In this document: positions 20,636-30,734 of the stretch, in pieces
Position numbering within the stretch: position 1 is the stretch's first letter
Layout: every line of letters begins with the position of its first letter
Source of the DNA: Aricia agestis
Lineage: Eukaryota > Arthropoda > Insecta > Lepidoptera > Lycaenidae
Reading direction: 5' to 3'
DNA: 64,000 nucleotides
Assembly (NCBI RefSeq): GCF_905147365.1
Contig: NC_056407.1
Location: 12,214,001-12,278,000 of the forward strand
Notes under the pieces: generated by a model
The model's input: only the letters and a program-made list of their open reading frames with translations
Told to the model about the DNA's origin: nothing
Database searches by the model: none
Program-made: the position numbers and the translations under genes

Positions 20636-20697
20636 TGAGAGACATGACGAATCTATAAGGGTTCCGTTTTTTGCCATTTGGCTACGGAACCCTAAAA
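20043..20697 (+). mobile_element. GTGCGAGTCGG element, long subfamily, near complete
   Basis: Starts 'ccggccaagtgcgagttgg' and ends 'tggctacggaaccctaaa'. Interior 'agggaccacacattttacc'-like block, 'ctttggaagagtctctctcg', 'aagtggctgtgacatacag' and an (ACAG)n tract. The minus copy at 56878-57527 matches end to end, which defines the element as about 650 bp. Confidence 0.8.
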
Positions 20698-20785
20698 TCC
20701 CTAAACCTGTGATATCAATCAATGTCAAATCATTTATTATTTAGTTTCCTATGCTTTTTACTTTTTTTTAAGTGTGATCAATTAA

Positions 20786-21270
20786 GAGGAGTCCACACCG
20801 CCGTTTTTCCATACAAACGCTGCCCCTGTTTCCTCCCTGGATAATGCCGGTAGACTTATGATTTTTTTCCTGAATATCTATGGCCACTATTAGCATGTCC
20901 CTATGTTTTCTTTTTTTTCATAATTTTATTATTAAAAAAGATAAGAACGTCCAAAGACCCAAAAAATGGCCAGATTTTCCTATGTGTTCAAACACCCAGA
21001 AAACAAAACTGGCTAGAATATACAAAAAAAAAATAAAACATAGGAACACAGCTCAAACCTTGCTTTAATTTTTAATGAAAAAAGTACTTAAATCGGTTAA
21101 GTTTTGGAGAAGGAATCAGCGAACAACGAATCGAAGATTTTCTGTTCTTTTATTAGAACTTTTGTCGTGTTGTCTCTATCGCGCTCTGCGGTGGGAGACT
21201 TGAGATTGGTGAGACAGCAATACATTTTCAAATACCTATTTTCAATTTCTCTCGCCCCTGGTGTATCCTC
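20786..21270. mobile_element. TTAA MITE, copy 1
   Basis: Flanked by TTAA on both sides (20782-20785, 21271-21274) with short TIRs GAGGAgtcCACACC and GGTGTATCCTC. The 485-bp interior has 'gccggtagactta', 'aatggccagattttcct', 'ttctgttcttttattaga' and 'gcgctctgcggtggg'. The second copy is at 47581-48060. The TTAA target suggests a piggyBac-like mobiliser, although the TIR is not a typical piggyBac end. Confidence 0.75.
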
Positions 21271-21274
21271 TTAA

Positions 21275-21850
21275 TGATCACATTTAAAAAAAGTAAATAA
21301 CAATGTTCATTTTACACTGATTAACAATCATTACAAAATGCACATAGTACGGTACTTAACCTTTTCTAATATTTTGGGGTTCCATCAAAAGGGTTTTGGA
21401 AACAAAAAATTAGTTTGAGAACCGCTGCTTTAGTTAGAATATTTATTCTAGTAACTTTATTTTAAAAAATGTGGGAGGTTATGATTAGTTGCGGGCTAAG
21501 GTAACTCACATTTATTGACTTCGATTAATTAATTATTATTATTGCAATGAAATTCAAGGATCGGATTAGATTACCCCGTTGAACATAATATTTTTTCGAA
21601 CTAAAAGTAAGCGCGTAAGTTTGTCTTTCATGTAGAGAAGTGTAGTCTAATCGACAAAGTCAAAACATTTGAGGACCCCTCTACATAAAGTTCAGATGAA
21701 TATTACTAAATAAAATACAACTTATACAACTACAAGTATTAACATACTAAATCTTTTACAGCTTTTTTGTCACAATTAGCATGTAGTCTACAGAATTTTT
21801 GTAAAGTACTTAAACCTCAATAAAATATCTAGTAATACCTAGTAATAGCT
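21275..21850. other. Single-copy AT-rich DNA
   Basis: Nothing recognised. Confidence 0.4.
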
Positions 21851-21852
21851 AG

Positions 21853-21989
21853 TATAGTGCGTCAAGAAAGTGAAGAAATTAAAAAGTGGCAACATCGTAG
21901 TATCATCCCTTTTTTCTTAGATTGATTTGAAAGGGATGACACTACGATGTTGCCACTTTTGAATTTCTTCACTTTCTTGACAGACTATA
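21853..21989. repeat. Palindromic TA MITE, family 3
   Basis: Almost a full palindrome: 'tatagtgcgtcaagaaag' against 'ctttcttgacagactata', and 'gtggcaacatcgtagt' against 'actacgatgttgccac', with a loop near 21915. One copy only in this window. Confidence 0.8.
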
Positions 21990-22230
21990 ATCTAATACAA
22001 AAATAAAATGTTCACAAGGCTCAGAATTGTGTCGAAAACAAGTGACTCCACTGACGAAAGCTGATCACAAGTGATTGGAGAAAACGGATTTGAAAGGATT
22101 ATCTCAATACCCCTCTTCAATAATTTGGAGCAGTACAGCAACAAATAAGTGAGGAGGCTTAAGGAATTACGCGCGGATGTTGATTTATTCCAAACATTCT
22201 AGTTTGTGTACGTGATTGGTTTATTTTATA

Positions 22231-22305
22231 CTAGCTATTTGACCGAGCTTTGCTCGGTATTCGATAAAACACGAATAAAAAGACATTTTCTAAAAATGAT
22301 TCGCG
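22231..22305 (-). mobile_element. Hel-4 3' end fragment
   Basis: CTAG (22231) then 'ctatttgaccgagctttgc': complement of the Hel-4 hairpin ACCGAGC...GCTCGGT plus CTAG. Truncated after 'ctaaaaatgattcg'. Confidence 0.7.
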
Positions 22306-22319
22306 GATTCTTGGAAATC

Positions 22320-22460
22320 TATTGTTGAGGCATCAAAGGACTTATCAACGTATGTATTATTACAGACATTGATTTATGATCAGATGGCGGACCTATGCTA
22401 TTTGGTCGGGCTATGTCAAGTCAATGTTCGTAATCAATCGATCAGTAGTTAAAGTAGGCA
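22320..22460. repeat. Diverged relative of the 10425 MITE
   Basis: 'ggcggacctatgctatttgg' and 'gggctatgtcaagtcaatg' resemble the element at 10425-10563, without a clear matching arm. Confidence 0.4.
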
Positions 22461-22499
22461 GGTCTGTCAATTGCCTATAAATTAGTATGGTTAGTAAAA

Positions 22500-23168
22500 T
22501 TATGTTTTACCTAGTCTACACTATCAAAGGTGATGAGTGATGAGTGATAATGATGGCTAAACGCTAATATAAACATCATTATTCCTCTCTATGAAGCTGA
22601 TGAAGAGAGACTAGCAAAAACAGTACAATTGCATTAGTGATAACACATCAATAAGTCGGCAGTCGGCGTTGATTGATGGACCAGCCCAATCTGCTAATAG
22701 CCAACCCGGCCGGGGCTAATACAAAAACATAGCAATTGCCAAACATTAGGCACGTTGTTTTTAGGGATTTTTATTTTATTTTAAATTATAACGAGATAAA
22801 AATCAAGAAAATAAGGGGAGAGATCGCACCCTGGACGTTATTCGAGAGGACTCCTCTGGAGCATGCTGATCTAATCTGCTCTGCTAGGAATGTTTCTGAG
22901 GATTAACAGAAACGCCTCGATTGCCTGGCCGCGCAGGCATAGCAGGGATTCTGTTGGATCTTCAAAACACCCTCCACGGAACGCAGCTTAGGTCAGTACC
23001 GGTAAAAACGCAGCCTTCTCTGCGATTAGTTACTCCGAATGTAATATTTTATGCGCCATTTTAAAAAGTATAATCTGAGAACTGTTACTTTTTAAAATGA
23101 CGCGCGCGCGTATGTGAAGATTCTTTGCAAATGCCATAAGGTGTTACGGGTACTGTATTTAGATAAAT
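22500..23168. other. Single-copy stretch
   Basis: Mostly unrecognised. A short inverted pair 'gcgccattttaaaaagtat' and 'actttttaaaatgacgcgc' at 23052-23107 is the only structure seen. Confidence 0.4.
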
Positions 23169-23169
23169 A

Positions 23170-23370
23170 CTAGCTATTTGACCGAGCTTTGCTCGGTATT
23201 CGCTAAAACACGAATAAAATGACATATTTTTCTAAAAATGATTCCTAGCTAGATCGATTTATCGCCCCCGAAACCCCTTATATACAAAATTTGAATGAAA
23301 ATCGTTGGAGCCGATTCCGAGATTCTAATTATATAATATATACAAGAATTGCTCGTTTAAAGATATAAGA
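23170..23370 (-). mobile_element. Hel-4 Helitron, complete
   Basis: On the minus strand the 5' end is TCTTATATCTTTAAACG (from 23370), the 3' end hairpin ACCGAGCaaaGCTCGGT, then CTAG at 23170-23173, with A before it on the plus strand. About 200 bp, with 'gatcgatttatcgccccc' and 'cgttggagccgattcc' inside. Nine bp of AT-rich DNA separate it from Hel-1 at 23380. Confidence 0.85.
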
Positions 23371-23379
23371 TTATAATTA

Positions 23380-23871
23380 CTAGAGATCGCCCAATGGTCG
23401 AAATTCGACCTTAGTTTCAATGACATTAGGACTACTACCTATATTTTGTAAAAGATATTGACTTTATCATTTTTTTTTCAACTCTTGTCTCTGGGACTTA
23501 GCTGATCTCAGACTGGCCGTGTAAGCATTGTCTAATAGTATCTTAGATTCAATAAAAAAAACTATAATCCATTTTCAATTTGTCAACTTGTTGTCAACAG
23601 ACTTCAACCATAAATAAAAGAGTATAATTCGTATGTATAGGCTTGTCACTCAAAAATCTGTCATTTCTCATGTGTGTGTGTTGTAGTGTGTGTAATGTTT
23701 TATTTGTTAAAAAAATGTATGATAAAAGCATAATTTCAAAATAATATTAGTTCGATGCACTCCTTCACCATATAAACTATAACTGTGCAAAATTTCATGC
23801 ACCTACGTTTCCCCATTTTTCGTAAAAAGGGTTACAAAGTTTTTCGTTCACGTATTAATATTATGATAAGA
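23380..23871 (-). mobile_element. Hel-1 Helitron copy 2
   Basis: CTAG 23380-23383 (A before), hairpin 'ggtcgaaattcgacc', then 'gtctctgggacttagctg', a GTGTGTTG tract and 'ttcaccatataaac'; 5' TCTTATCATAATATTAAT at 23871. Uninterrupted, about 490 bp. Confidence 0.85.
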
Positions 23872-24231
23872 TTATAATTCAATATATTACTTATGTTGAA
23901 TTAACCTTACGTAGCTGGAATCTAAGATTAAGTAGCATGGACCCGATATCTATTGTATGTAATAGGCCGGTGGAATAGCTAATAGCCGGACCCACGACCC
24001 CTATGAAACTCCTTCCGCTCGCATTAACCTTTCTAATCGTGTTCGTGCTCAAATAATTCCATATTAATATCGTAAATCAATACACAAATATTTTGATTTA
24101 CAAATATAATATCATTGAGCTTTTAATTTTATGTTGTTGACTCTTTGTGTGGTTCTTTGACAGAAGTTTATAATTTTAATAGTGATTTTAATTGGCTTAC
24201 GCTAAAATAATGACCAGTCGACGACACTTTA
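23872..24231. other. Single-copy DNA
   Basis: Nothing recognised. Confidence 0.4.
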
Positions 24232-24637
24232 GGGTGCGTCCACATTTGTATCATTTGCGCGATCAGATCTCCGATCAGCGGGGCTAAAATGGTCGCTTTG
24301 AAGAATCATGATATGAATCATAATATGATTCATTTTTCTAAAATCGCAAAATGCAACTTTGCTTGCAATTCATTTCTTTATTTTTGTACTGATTTGACAT
24401 ATTTTGTCAGTTTGATAGTTTTGACAATTCATTTGCTGAATTGATTGAGAGGAATTGCTAAATGTGACCATTTTAGCCCCGCAGATCTCCGTCGCGATCA
24501 TCGCGCCGTATCAAGTATGCGTATTATAGTGTGGACGCCTATTAGATCATTCTGCCGATCATGTGCACTACGCATACTTGATACGGCGCGATAATCGACG
24601 GAGATCTGATCGCGCAAATGATACAAATGTGGAGCAC
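24232..24637. mobile_element. Fold-back MITE (GGGTGCGTCC), copy 1
   Basis: Left 'gggtgcgtccacatttg' and right 'caaatgtggagcacc', continuing through 'tcatttgcgcgatcagatc'. Inner arms 'gccgtatcaagtatgcg' and 'cgcatacttgatacggc' form a second palindrome. TTTA on both sides is the probable target duplication. It carries the insertion at 24279-24481. Copy 2 is at 53167. Confidence 0.8.
24279..24481. mobile_element. 203-bp MITE nested in the fold-back MITE
   Basis: Perfect 16-bp TIR CGGGGCTAAAATGGTC / GACCATTTTAGCCCCG with a 3-bp CAG duplication (24276-24278, 24482-24484). Absent from the second host copy at 53205-53225, confirming an insertion. Confidence 0.85.
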
Positions 24638-24639
24638 CT

Positions 24640-25190
24640 TTAGAATAGTAATATTGTGTCAGGAGTTGCATAGGGGACATAATTATTAAATTCCGTTAAA
24701 AAAATGAATTTGATAAAAAATAATATTTACTTACCATATTATACTCTGCTGACTGCTATCTGAATATAGAAGTACATATCACATTCGTAAACCCTACCTA
24801 TAAACTTTTGTACTCCACAAAACCGAGTTCGTAAAGTTCGCAATCGAACTGAGTTTTCCACTGACAGTATTTCGGGAGCAGCCTGTATATGAGTTTTGAA
24901 ATTGATACAATATGACATAACTTCTCGGCTGGGGGAGCGCCTAAAGACGCGGAGGCAAATTTAATATACGAATAGAAATGTCTAATTAATTTTGTAACGA
25001 GGGAGTTTCGTGTATTTAATTCATTAACACAATGTCACAAACATATTATACACATTTGAACCCACTCGCACGGTTATCGGGACGAGGCAATCCACACTTC
25101 CTGCTTCACCCCTCGCCTGACACTAAAGATATAGGAAGTTAGTAGATAGTAGATACCCTGTAATTCCAAAATATTATGTTGTAGTATTTT
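24640..25190. other. Single-copy DNA
   Basis: Nothing recognised. Confidence 0.4.
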
Positions 25191-26346
25191 TTAAACGACT
25201 TCCAAAAAACGAGGAGGTTATATATTCGGCTGTGGATATTTTTTTAAATCTTTTTTATTTTTGTATGTTCGACCACTACTCCGCCGTTTGTGAACCGATT
25301 TTCAAAATTTTTGTTTTGTTATATTAGGTTTCACTCCAATTTGGTCCCATTTTCACAAAAGTCTGATGATGGGATCCATGAGTAATCGAGGGAACTCCTC
25401 AAAATTTATATGGAAACATATAGTGATATTGGTTTTATGAGAAGCATCTTAAGCATATGCTACCAAAACGCAAGATTTTGCACCAAGGTATACTATGGTT
25501 CCGAAGATACTAAGAGAACTCCGGATTCCTTATAGATACAAGTTTGGGGGTTTAGGCGTTGTTTTAAGAACTGAAAGCATATGCTACTAAGCAAATTACA
25601 TTCATCATCATCATCATCATCATCATCACTACCATGTCAGGGTCACCAATGTCACAACTCACATGGTTGTATATGGATACAATATACACACAACACCATA
25701 AAATATCATCAGTCATCACGTTATGTCCTTATTTATTTGGTACATTTTAAAGCGATTTTAATACAAAAAAATATACTTAATGTTGTTTCAAAGTACATAA
25801 TATTTCAAGTATCACAAAATTGAACATAAGTAACAAATTCAACCTTACTCCAGAGCGTAAGGCACACATTTGGGTTGGACTGAAGGAAACGGGACACTAT
25901 GGAAAAATACTTAAAAAAAATTTTCGTCTAAATTTTAACCTCCTATAACCACCCTTTTTGAATATACTAATCGATAGGGGGCGCCAAGCGGAGCAAAAAA
26001 GCTCAGATAAACTTTTCTCAAAAATCAACCCCTGTCGAAAGACAGGCCGAAATCTGACCCTCGTTAGCACGGAGAAAATACTTAAAAAAGGACGAAAAAA
26101 TTCAACCTCTTATAACCACCCCTTTTGGATACACCAATCGATAGGGGGCGCCAAAGGGAGTAAGAAAGCTCAAATAAACTTTTCTCAAAAATCAACCCCC
26201 GGCCAGATACAGGCCGATATACGAACCTCGTTAGTATGGCGAAAATACTTAGAAAAATTTGGCTAAGGTTTAGGAACCTACGTCAATTAAATGTTGGTGA
26301 CATGGGTTAAGGAGGATTGTTTTGGGTGAGAAAAACTCCTACTTAC

Positions 26347-26422
26347 CGTTTCCACCGCCAGTAAACTCTCCGTTTAGAAGAAATTAGCATTTCAGATTTT
26401 CGTAATCTTCAGATAAGATCAT
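26347..26422 (-). pseudogene. Exon-like segment in copy 2, stopped
   Basis: Same 76 nt and GTAAGT donor (26341-26346) as at 1971, but the codon after LKC is TAA, so the frame is closed. Confidence 0.4.
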
Positions 26423-26538
26423 CTGTTTTCTGATGTTTACGAAGTATTTTTAAGGCATCTCAAGGCTGTGATGAGTGGGTCTTACTCACAGATTTTATAA
26501 GTAAGGTCTTACTTAACTACTCAGCTACGGATACCGAA

Positions 26539-26561
26539 GGGGGGGGGGGGGGGGGGGGGGG
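26539..26561 (+). repeat. 23-bp G run at a deletion junction
   Basis: Other copies have shorter broken G/C runs here ('ggggggggggcgcagcc' in copy 1). The long run coincides with the missing block, so slippage, deletion or a collapsed assembly are all possible. Confidence 0.8.
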
Positions 26562-26732
26562 ACTTCAAAATGATGAAGATTGAGTACAGAAATATTTGAG
26601 GTTTAGCCAAATTCGGAAAAAGGCGCTATTAGATAGGAAAAATTATTTAATACTTTTTAGTTCATATTATAAGGATGTTATTATTGTTCTTACCTTGGAA
26701 GTCGGTTTTAATTTTTTGTTAAAAATAATAAT

Positions 26733-26876
26733 TAAATACGCCCTTTGTTGTGTCTGTTTATTATAGCCTTTATTGTCAAGAAGTTTACAAAACACATTTT
26801 ATAGAGACTGCCCTTCACGTTAGGCTATGGGTCCATAAGAATGTCCCAGATTGCTACTACCCATGCATCAGCTGTA
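26733..26876. other. Short single-copy spacer
   Basis: Contains the start of a 62-codon frame (26750-26938) that runs on into the MITE array; not considered a gene. Confidence 0.35.
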
Positions 26877-26939
26877 TAAGGGTTGATTCAGACTGCAACG
26901 CAACGCGTAGATGCATTTCTAAATTTATATTAGGCTGAG

Positions 26940-27043
26940 GCGTCAGTGACGGAGCGTCGTTGCGTCAAGTTGTCAAATGTGTGTTTTGTATACAAAAAAC
27001 ACATTTGACAACTTAACGCAACTTGACGCTCCGTCACTGACGC
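26940..27043. repeat. Long hairpin nested in the first Harbinger-like MITE
   Basis: 'gcgtcagtgacggagcgtc' and 'gacgctccgtcactgacgc' are inverted, continuing through 'aagttgtcaaatgtgt'; loop near 'tttgtatacaaaaa'. Confidence 0.85.
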
Positions 27044-27065
27044 GTAAGTTTGTTCTAAGCTTTAA

Positions 27066-27250
27066 GCCCGGCCGCACATTGTCCGAAATTTCTGATCAGA
27101 AACAGTTGAACGTCCGCGCTGTCTCTTACATTTTGTACTGAGCCGAGTGAGCTCGAACTCGCCAGAAGGATATTTCGGATAGTGTGCGGGGTGGCGGTCC
27201 GGCGAAATTCAACTGTTTCTGATCAGAATTCGGACAATGTGCGGCCGGGC
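27066..27250. mobile_element. 185-bp TTAA MITE with 47-bp TIRs, nested
   Basis: TTAA on both sides (27062-27065, 27251-27254); arms 'gcccggccgcacattgtcc' and 'ggacaatgtgcggccgggc' extend through 'tctgatcagaaacagttga'. Unrelated to the TTAA MITE at 20786. Confidence 0.85.
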
Positions 27251-27762
27251 TTAAATGGATTTGACAGATTCGCAAGACGTCCGCAATTGAAATCTGTCAA
27301 ATCCATACAAATTTATGCCACTCCGCGCCTCGCCTCGCCTCGTCGCATTGCGGTCTGATTTGACCCTAAGGGTTGATTCAGACTGCAATGCGACGCGTAG
27401 ATGCATTTCTAATATATTATGGATTTGACAGATTCGCAAGACGTCTTACGCAATTGAAATCTGTTAAACCCATACAAATTTATGCCGCGCCGCGCCTCGC
27501 CTCGCCTCGTTGCATTGCGGTCTGAATTGACCCTAAGGGTTGATTCAGACTGCAATGCGACGCGTAGATGCATTTCTAATATATTATGGATTTGACAGAT
27601 TCGCAAGACGTCTTACGCAATTGAAATCTGTTAAACCCATACAAAATGCCGCGCCTTGCCTCGCTTCGTCGCGTTGCGGTCTGAATTGACCCTAAGGCAC
27701 AAATATGACAAATTCTTTAATCCTAACATCTTTTAATATGGATAATCAATATCGATCATGCC

Positions 27763-27770
27763 TATAAATA
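27763..27770 (+). promoter_or_regulatory. TATA box candidate
   Basis: TATAAATA in single-copy sequence, about 52 bp upstream of the ATG of a small ORF at 27822. TATA-like strings are common in AT-rich DNA, so this counts only with the ORF. Confidence 0.3.
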
Positions 27771-27821
27771 GTTCGTGGCATATATTATTTGCCCATCTTG
27801 AGACAACGAGAACAGGCCAAT

Positions 27822-27995
27822 ATGGATAGACGATATAATCATTGGTCAACTTTAACCTTTGTACTTATAACTACATCAATTATTTTGTACATGAGTGTAT
27901 ATCTCAATAATAAAAATTGTACATGTAGAATGGGATGCGAAATCAAAGTTTGCCTTTGTTGTTATAAAACTCCCCGCAGACAAAAAACAGGTTGA
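27822..27995 (+). CDS. Small putative membrane protein or first coding exon (57 aa)
   Basis: ATG in the context 'gccaatATGG'. Residues 1-7 are polar and basic (MDRRYNH), residues 8-28 are a good single membrane helix (begins WSTLTFVLITT), and the tail is cysteine-rich (six Cys from residue 33 to 48) and ends in a basic RRQK patch: the layout of a type II or tail-facing small membrane protein. A TATAAATA lies upstream. CAG|GTTGAA at 27988-27996 could be a weak splice donor, making this a first exon. No polyadenylation signal follows closely. Not recognised; it is single-copy here and could still be chance. Confidence 0.3.
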   Translation: MDRRYNHWSTLTFVLITTSIILYMSVYLNNKNCTCRMGCEIKVCLCCYKTPRRQKTG

Positions 27996-27999
27996 AAGT

Positions 28000-29000
28000 T
28001 CCCTCTAAATCTCCTTTTGATATACTTCAACCGTCTGTACGTTTCTAGATCTTCATTTAAGCCCTTTGCATGAGCTAAAGATTTAATACCAAGGTTGCCC
28101 CAGAGATAGACGTATTATGAGACAAAAAGTACACGCAGCAGTCTTATCGCCCGCGAACATTCACCCCAATGTTAGTGAAAAAGACGATTAAATTGCTTTT
28201 GTTTCAAACGAAGTCTTATTAAGTGAGAAATATTATTCAGAAAATTTATGCGATATTCTTAAAGTTCCCTAACCTTACTAAATATGTAGACCTATTAGGA
28301 TAGCCAGTAATTATACAATTTTATTTTTAATCTTCTTAGAACTTCAATGCACTGATAGGTATTCTTTAATTAATTAGGATTGCTTCATAAAGTGCCTTTC
28401 ATGGTGCAAAAGCGTCTATTCATTGAAAAAGGTTACCGTACCGCAGTAAGTCTTCGTGGCTTAATTATCTTAAAATTAAGGCCTTTATAATTGGAGACAA
28501 CGAATTCCAATAATTTCTCCACAGTGTTTGTTACAAAGCTTGTTAAGAGAACGGTGGAACGGTTAGCGGTGTAAATTTTGCCAACTACTCGCTTCGGTGT
28601 GGCCACTAAAATTGTCGCCTTGTTTTGCACCTTTTAACGTGTGTCGTGAAAATACTGTTTTCATATTATATTATGTGGAAGACTAGACTTGTGATTGCAA
28701 AGCTTCGCACTGTATATACTACCATAATATTTATAGTAGAGTATGTTGGTATTTTAGTCTCTTGGAAAATACATACATTTCATAACAATAATATTACGGT
28801 AGGTAATCAATTCTTTCTTTTATTTTATAAATTTTCGCAACACTATTTTTTTAGGTTTTGTCATAGTGCCACAAGCATTTCCCACATAGTCTAGAGTTAC
28901 CTACTAGTGGTCGCATACTACCTGTTTTATTATTTTTATTAACATTGAAATTTCGTAATGATTTCCTATGTTTACGCGAGTATCACTCATGAATTATAAG
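28000..29000. other. Single-copy DNA
   Basis: No repeat recognised. A minus frame at 28433-28630 and a plus frame at 28625-28894 (start TTG) are abutting and featureless. Confidence 0.4.
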
Positions 29001-29002
29001 GT

Positions 29003-29188
29003 TTGAAACACTTACGGATTTTTGTCGCATCGTTTTCATTAATCCCGACGTTTCGACTGCTTTACATCGGAACGCAAACAAAAAATTGATGAATCTTCGG
29101 GTAGCTGAAGAACGACCGCTGTAAAGCAGCCAAAACGTCGAGATTAATAAAAGCGCTCGGTGACAAAAATCCGTAGTTGTCAACCTTA
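29003..29188. repeat. TIR MITE
   Basis: 'acttacggatttttgtc' pairs with 'gacaaaaatccgtagt', and 'attaatcccgacgtttcg' with 'aaacgtcgagattaat', plus 'ctgctttac' with 'gtaaagcag'. The pairing is interrupted, so the copy is old. Confidence 0.65.
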
Positions 29189-29207
29189 TAATATTACTAT
29201 ATGTCCC

Positions 29208-30262
29208 ACGCGGCTTCGCCCGCGTAATTTAGGATTTTTACGGAAACCGTACATTTTCCCACAAAAATAGCTCTTATGTTCCTACTCCCTTCACTTGGTT
29301 TACTCTATATCTGTGTCAAATATTGCCATAAAAATTGCTACAGTAGTTCGTAATTTCTAATATTTTCCCCGTTTTTCCCAAATTTTACTGAGTTTCTTCG
29401 GTCGTATTAGTCTTAGCGTGATAATATATAGTCTATAGTCTTACCTGATAAATAATCTATCTAACACTGAAATAAGTTTTTAAATCGGACCAGTAGTTCC
29501 TGAGATTAGCGCGTTTAAGCAAACATACTCTTCAGGTTTATAATGTTAAGTATAGATTTTTTTCAATTATCGTTTGACAAACTCGAGTCTCGATCTAAAA
29601 GACTATGAAAAGTACCAATAACAGGGTCATTATAGGCTCATAAGTCATAACCATGGAACGATATATGGTATAATATGGTAGTGATGATGATGATGATGAT
29701 GAATGTCATTTGCATAGTAGCATATGCTTTCCGTTCTTAAAACAACGCCGAAACTCCCAAACTTGTATCTATAAAGAATCAGGAGTTCTCTCAGCACCTT
29801 CCGAATCACGGTATACCAGGTATACCTCGGTGCAAAATCTTACTTGTTGGTAGCCTATGCTTAGAATACTTCTCACGAAACCGAAGTCACCACATGTTTC
29901 CATATAAATTTTGGGGAGTTCCCTCGATTACTTATGGATCCTTCATCAGATCACCACTTTTGTGAATATAATACCAAATTGGAATGATACTTTATACAAC
30001 AAAAGTAAAATTTTGAAAATCGGTTAACAAACGGCAGAGTAATCGTTGAATATAAGAAAACGAACATAACACCTCCCCCATTTTGAAAGTCGGTTAAAAT
30101 TGTAGCCTATGTGTTATTCTGATGTATAAGCTACATTATTGTAAAGTTTCATTAAAATCCGTACAGTAGTTTTTGCGTGAAAGAGTAACAAACATCCATA
30201 CATCCACACATCCATACATCCATACATCCAAACAAACTTTCGCCTTTATAATATTAGTAGGA
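29208..30262 (-). mobile_element. Chimeric Helitron (Hel-8 5' end, Hel-2 3' end), copy 1
   Basis: Outermost ends on the minus strand: 5' TCCTACTAATATTATAAAG at about 30260 and a 3' 'gcgggcgaagccgcgtgg' hairpin ending in CTAT for CTAG (29208). Between them: a Hel-2 body with its own TCTATACTTAAC start at 29556, a single-copy-like link ('caaactcgagtctcgatc'), a composite left end (29679-30087) and a Hel-8 body with a (GGAT/TGTA) tract (30190-30235). The same order recurs at 58775-59712. Confidence 0.7.
29679..30087 (-). mobile_element. Composite left-end segment inside the chimera
   Basis: (GATGAT)n at 29681-29702, 'agtagcatatgctttccg', 'ttgtatctataaagaatc' and the end 'tttgaaagtcggttaaaa'. 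It matches 671-1110 in reverse, with its own variants shared with 59119-59545. Confidence 0.75.
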
Positions 30263-30734
30263 TGTGAGAAAAAACCTTTGTCACCCTTTTTACGAAAAAT
30301 GAGGAAACGTAGGTGCATGAAATTTCGCACAGTTATAGTTTATATGGTGAAGGAGTGCATCGAGCCAATATTATTTTAAAATAATGCTTTTATCATATTT
30401 TTAACAAATAAAACGTAACACACACTACGACACTACTACTAGGAAAAATTACAGATTTTTGAGTGACAAGCTTATACATACGAATTATACTCTTTTATTT
30501 ATGGTTGAAGTCTGTTGACAACAAGTTGACAAATTGAAAATGGATTATTGTTTTTTTTAATTTAATTTTAGATACTATTAGACAATGCTTAAACGGCCAG
30601 TCTGAGATCAGCTGAGTCCCAGAGACAAGAATTGAAAAAAACTATGATGAAGTCAATATTTTTTACAAAATATAGGTAGTAGTCCTAATGTCGTTGCAAG
30701 TAAGGTCGAATTTCGACTACTGGGTGATCTCTAG
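30259..30734 (+). mobile_element. Hel-1 Helitron copy 3
   Basis: Plus orientation, 3' end CTAG at 30731-30734 followed by T, with hairpin 'ggtcgaatttcgac' (partly decayed). The 5' terminus is worn: 'gtgagaaaaaacctttgtc' abuts the chimera end with no clean TC. Confidence 0.75.

Larger units (their letters stand above)
25193..26732 (+). mobile_element. CGACTTCC composite, copy 2
   Basis: Left end 'aaacgacttccaaaaaacg', (CAT)n at 25602-25627, two tandem units (25973 and 26140), exon-like segment with a stop (26347-26422), then a run of 23 G (26539-26561) joined directly to the right fold-back arm (26562-26732). Relative to copy 1, about 480 bp between the G run and the spacer of the fold-back are missing. 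Confidence 0.8.
26877..27697. mobile_element. Three tandem Harbinger-like MITEs
   Basis: Each unit begins GGGTTGATTCAGACTGCAA and ends with the near-complement TTGCGGTCTGA.TTGACCC. Units meet as CCC-TAA-GGG, sharing one TAA (27367-27369, 27534-27536), and TAA also flanks the outer ends. Period 167 for the second unit, 161 for the third. The first unit is stretched to about 490 bp by insertions at 26940 and 27066. TAA duplications and a GGG start fit PIF/Harbinger. Confidence 0.8.

Noticed and set aside
27251..27606. Two similar minus-strand ORFs (MRICQIHNILEM...)
   Set aside because: They are the same MITE unit translated twice.
26877..27697. CRISPR-like repeat array
   Set aside because: Units are 160-170 bp with terminal inverted repeats and no unique spacers, in a eukaryotic repeat context.
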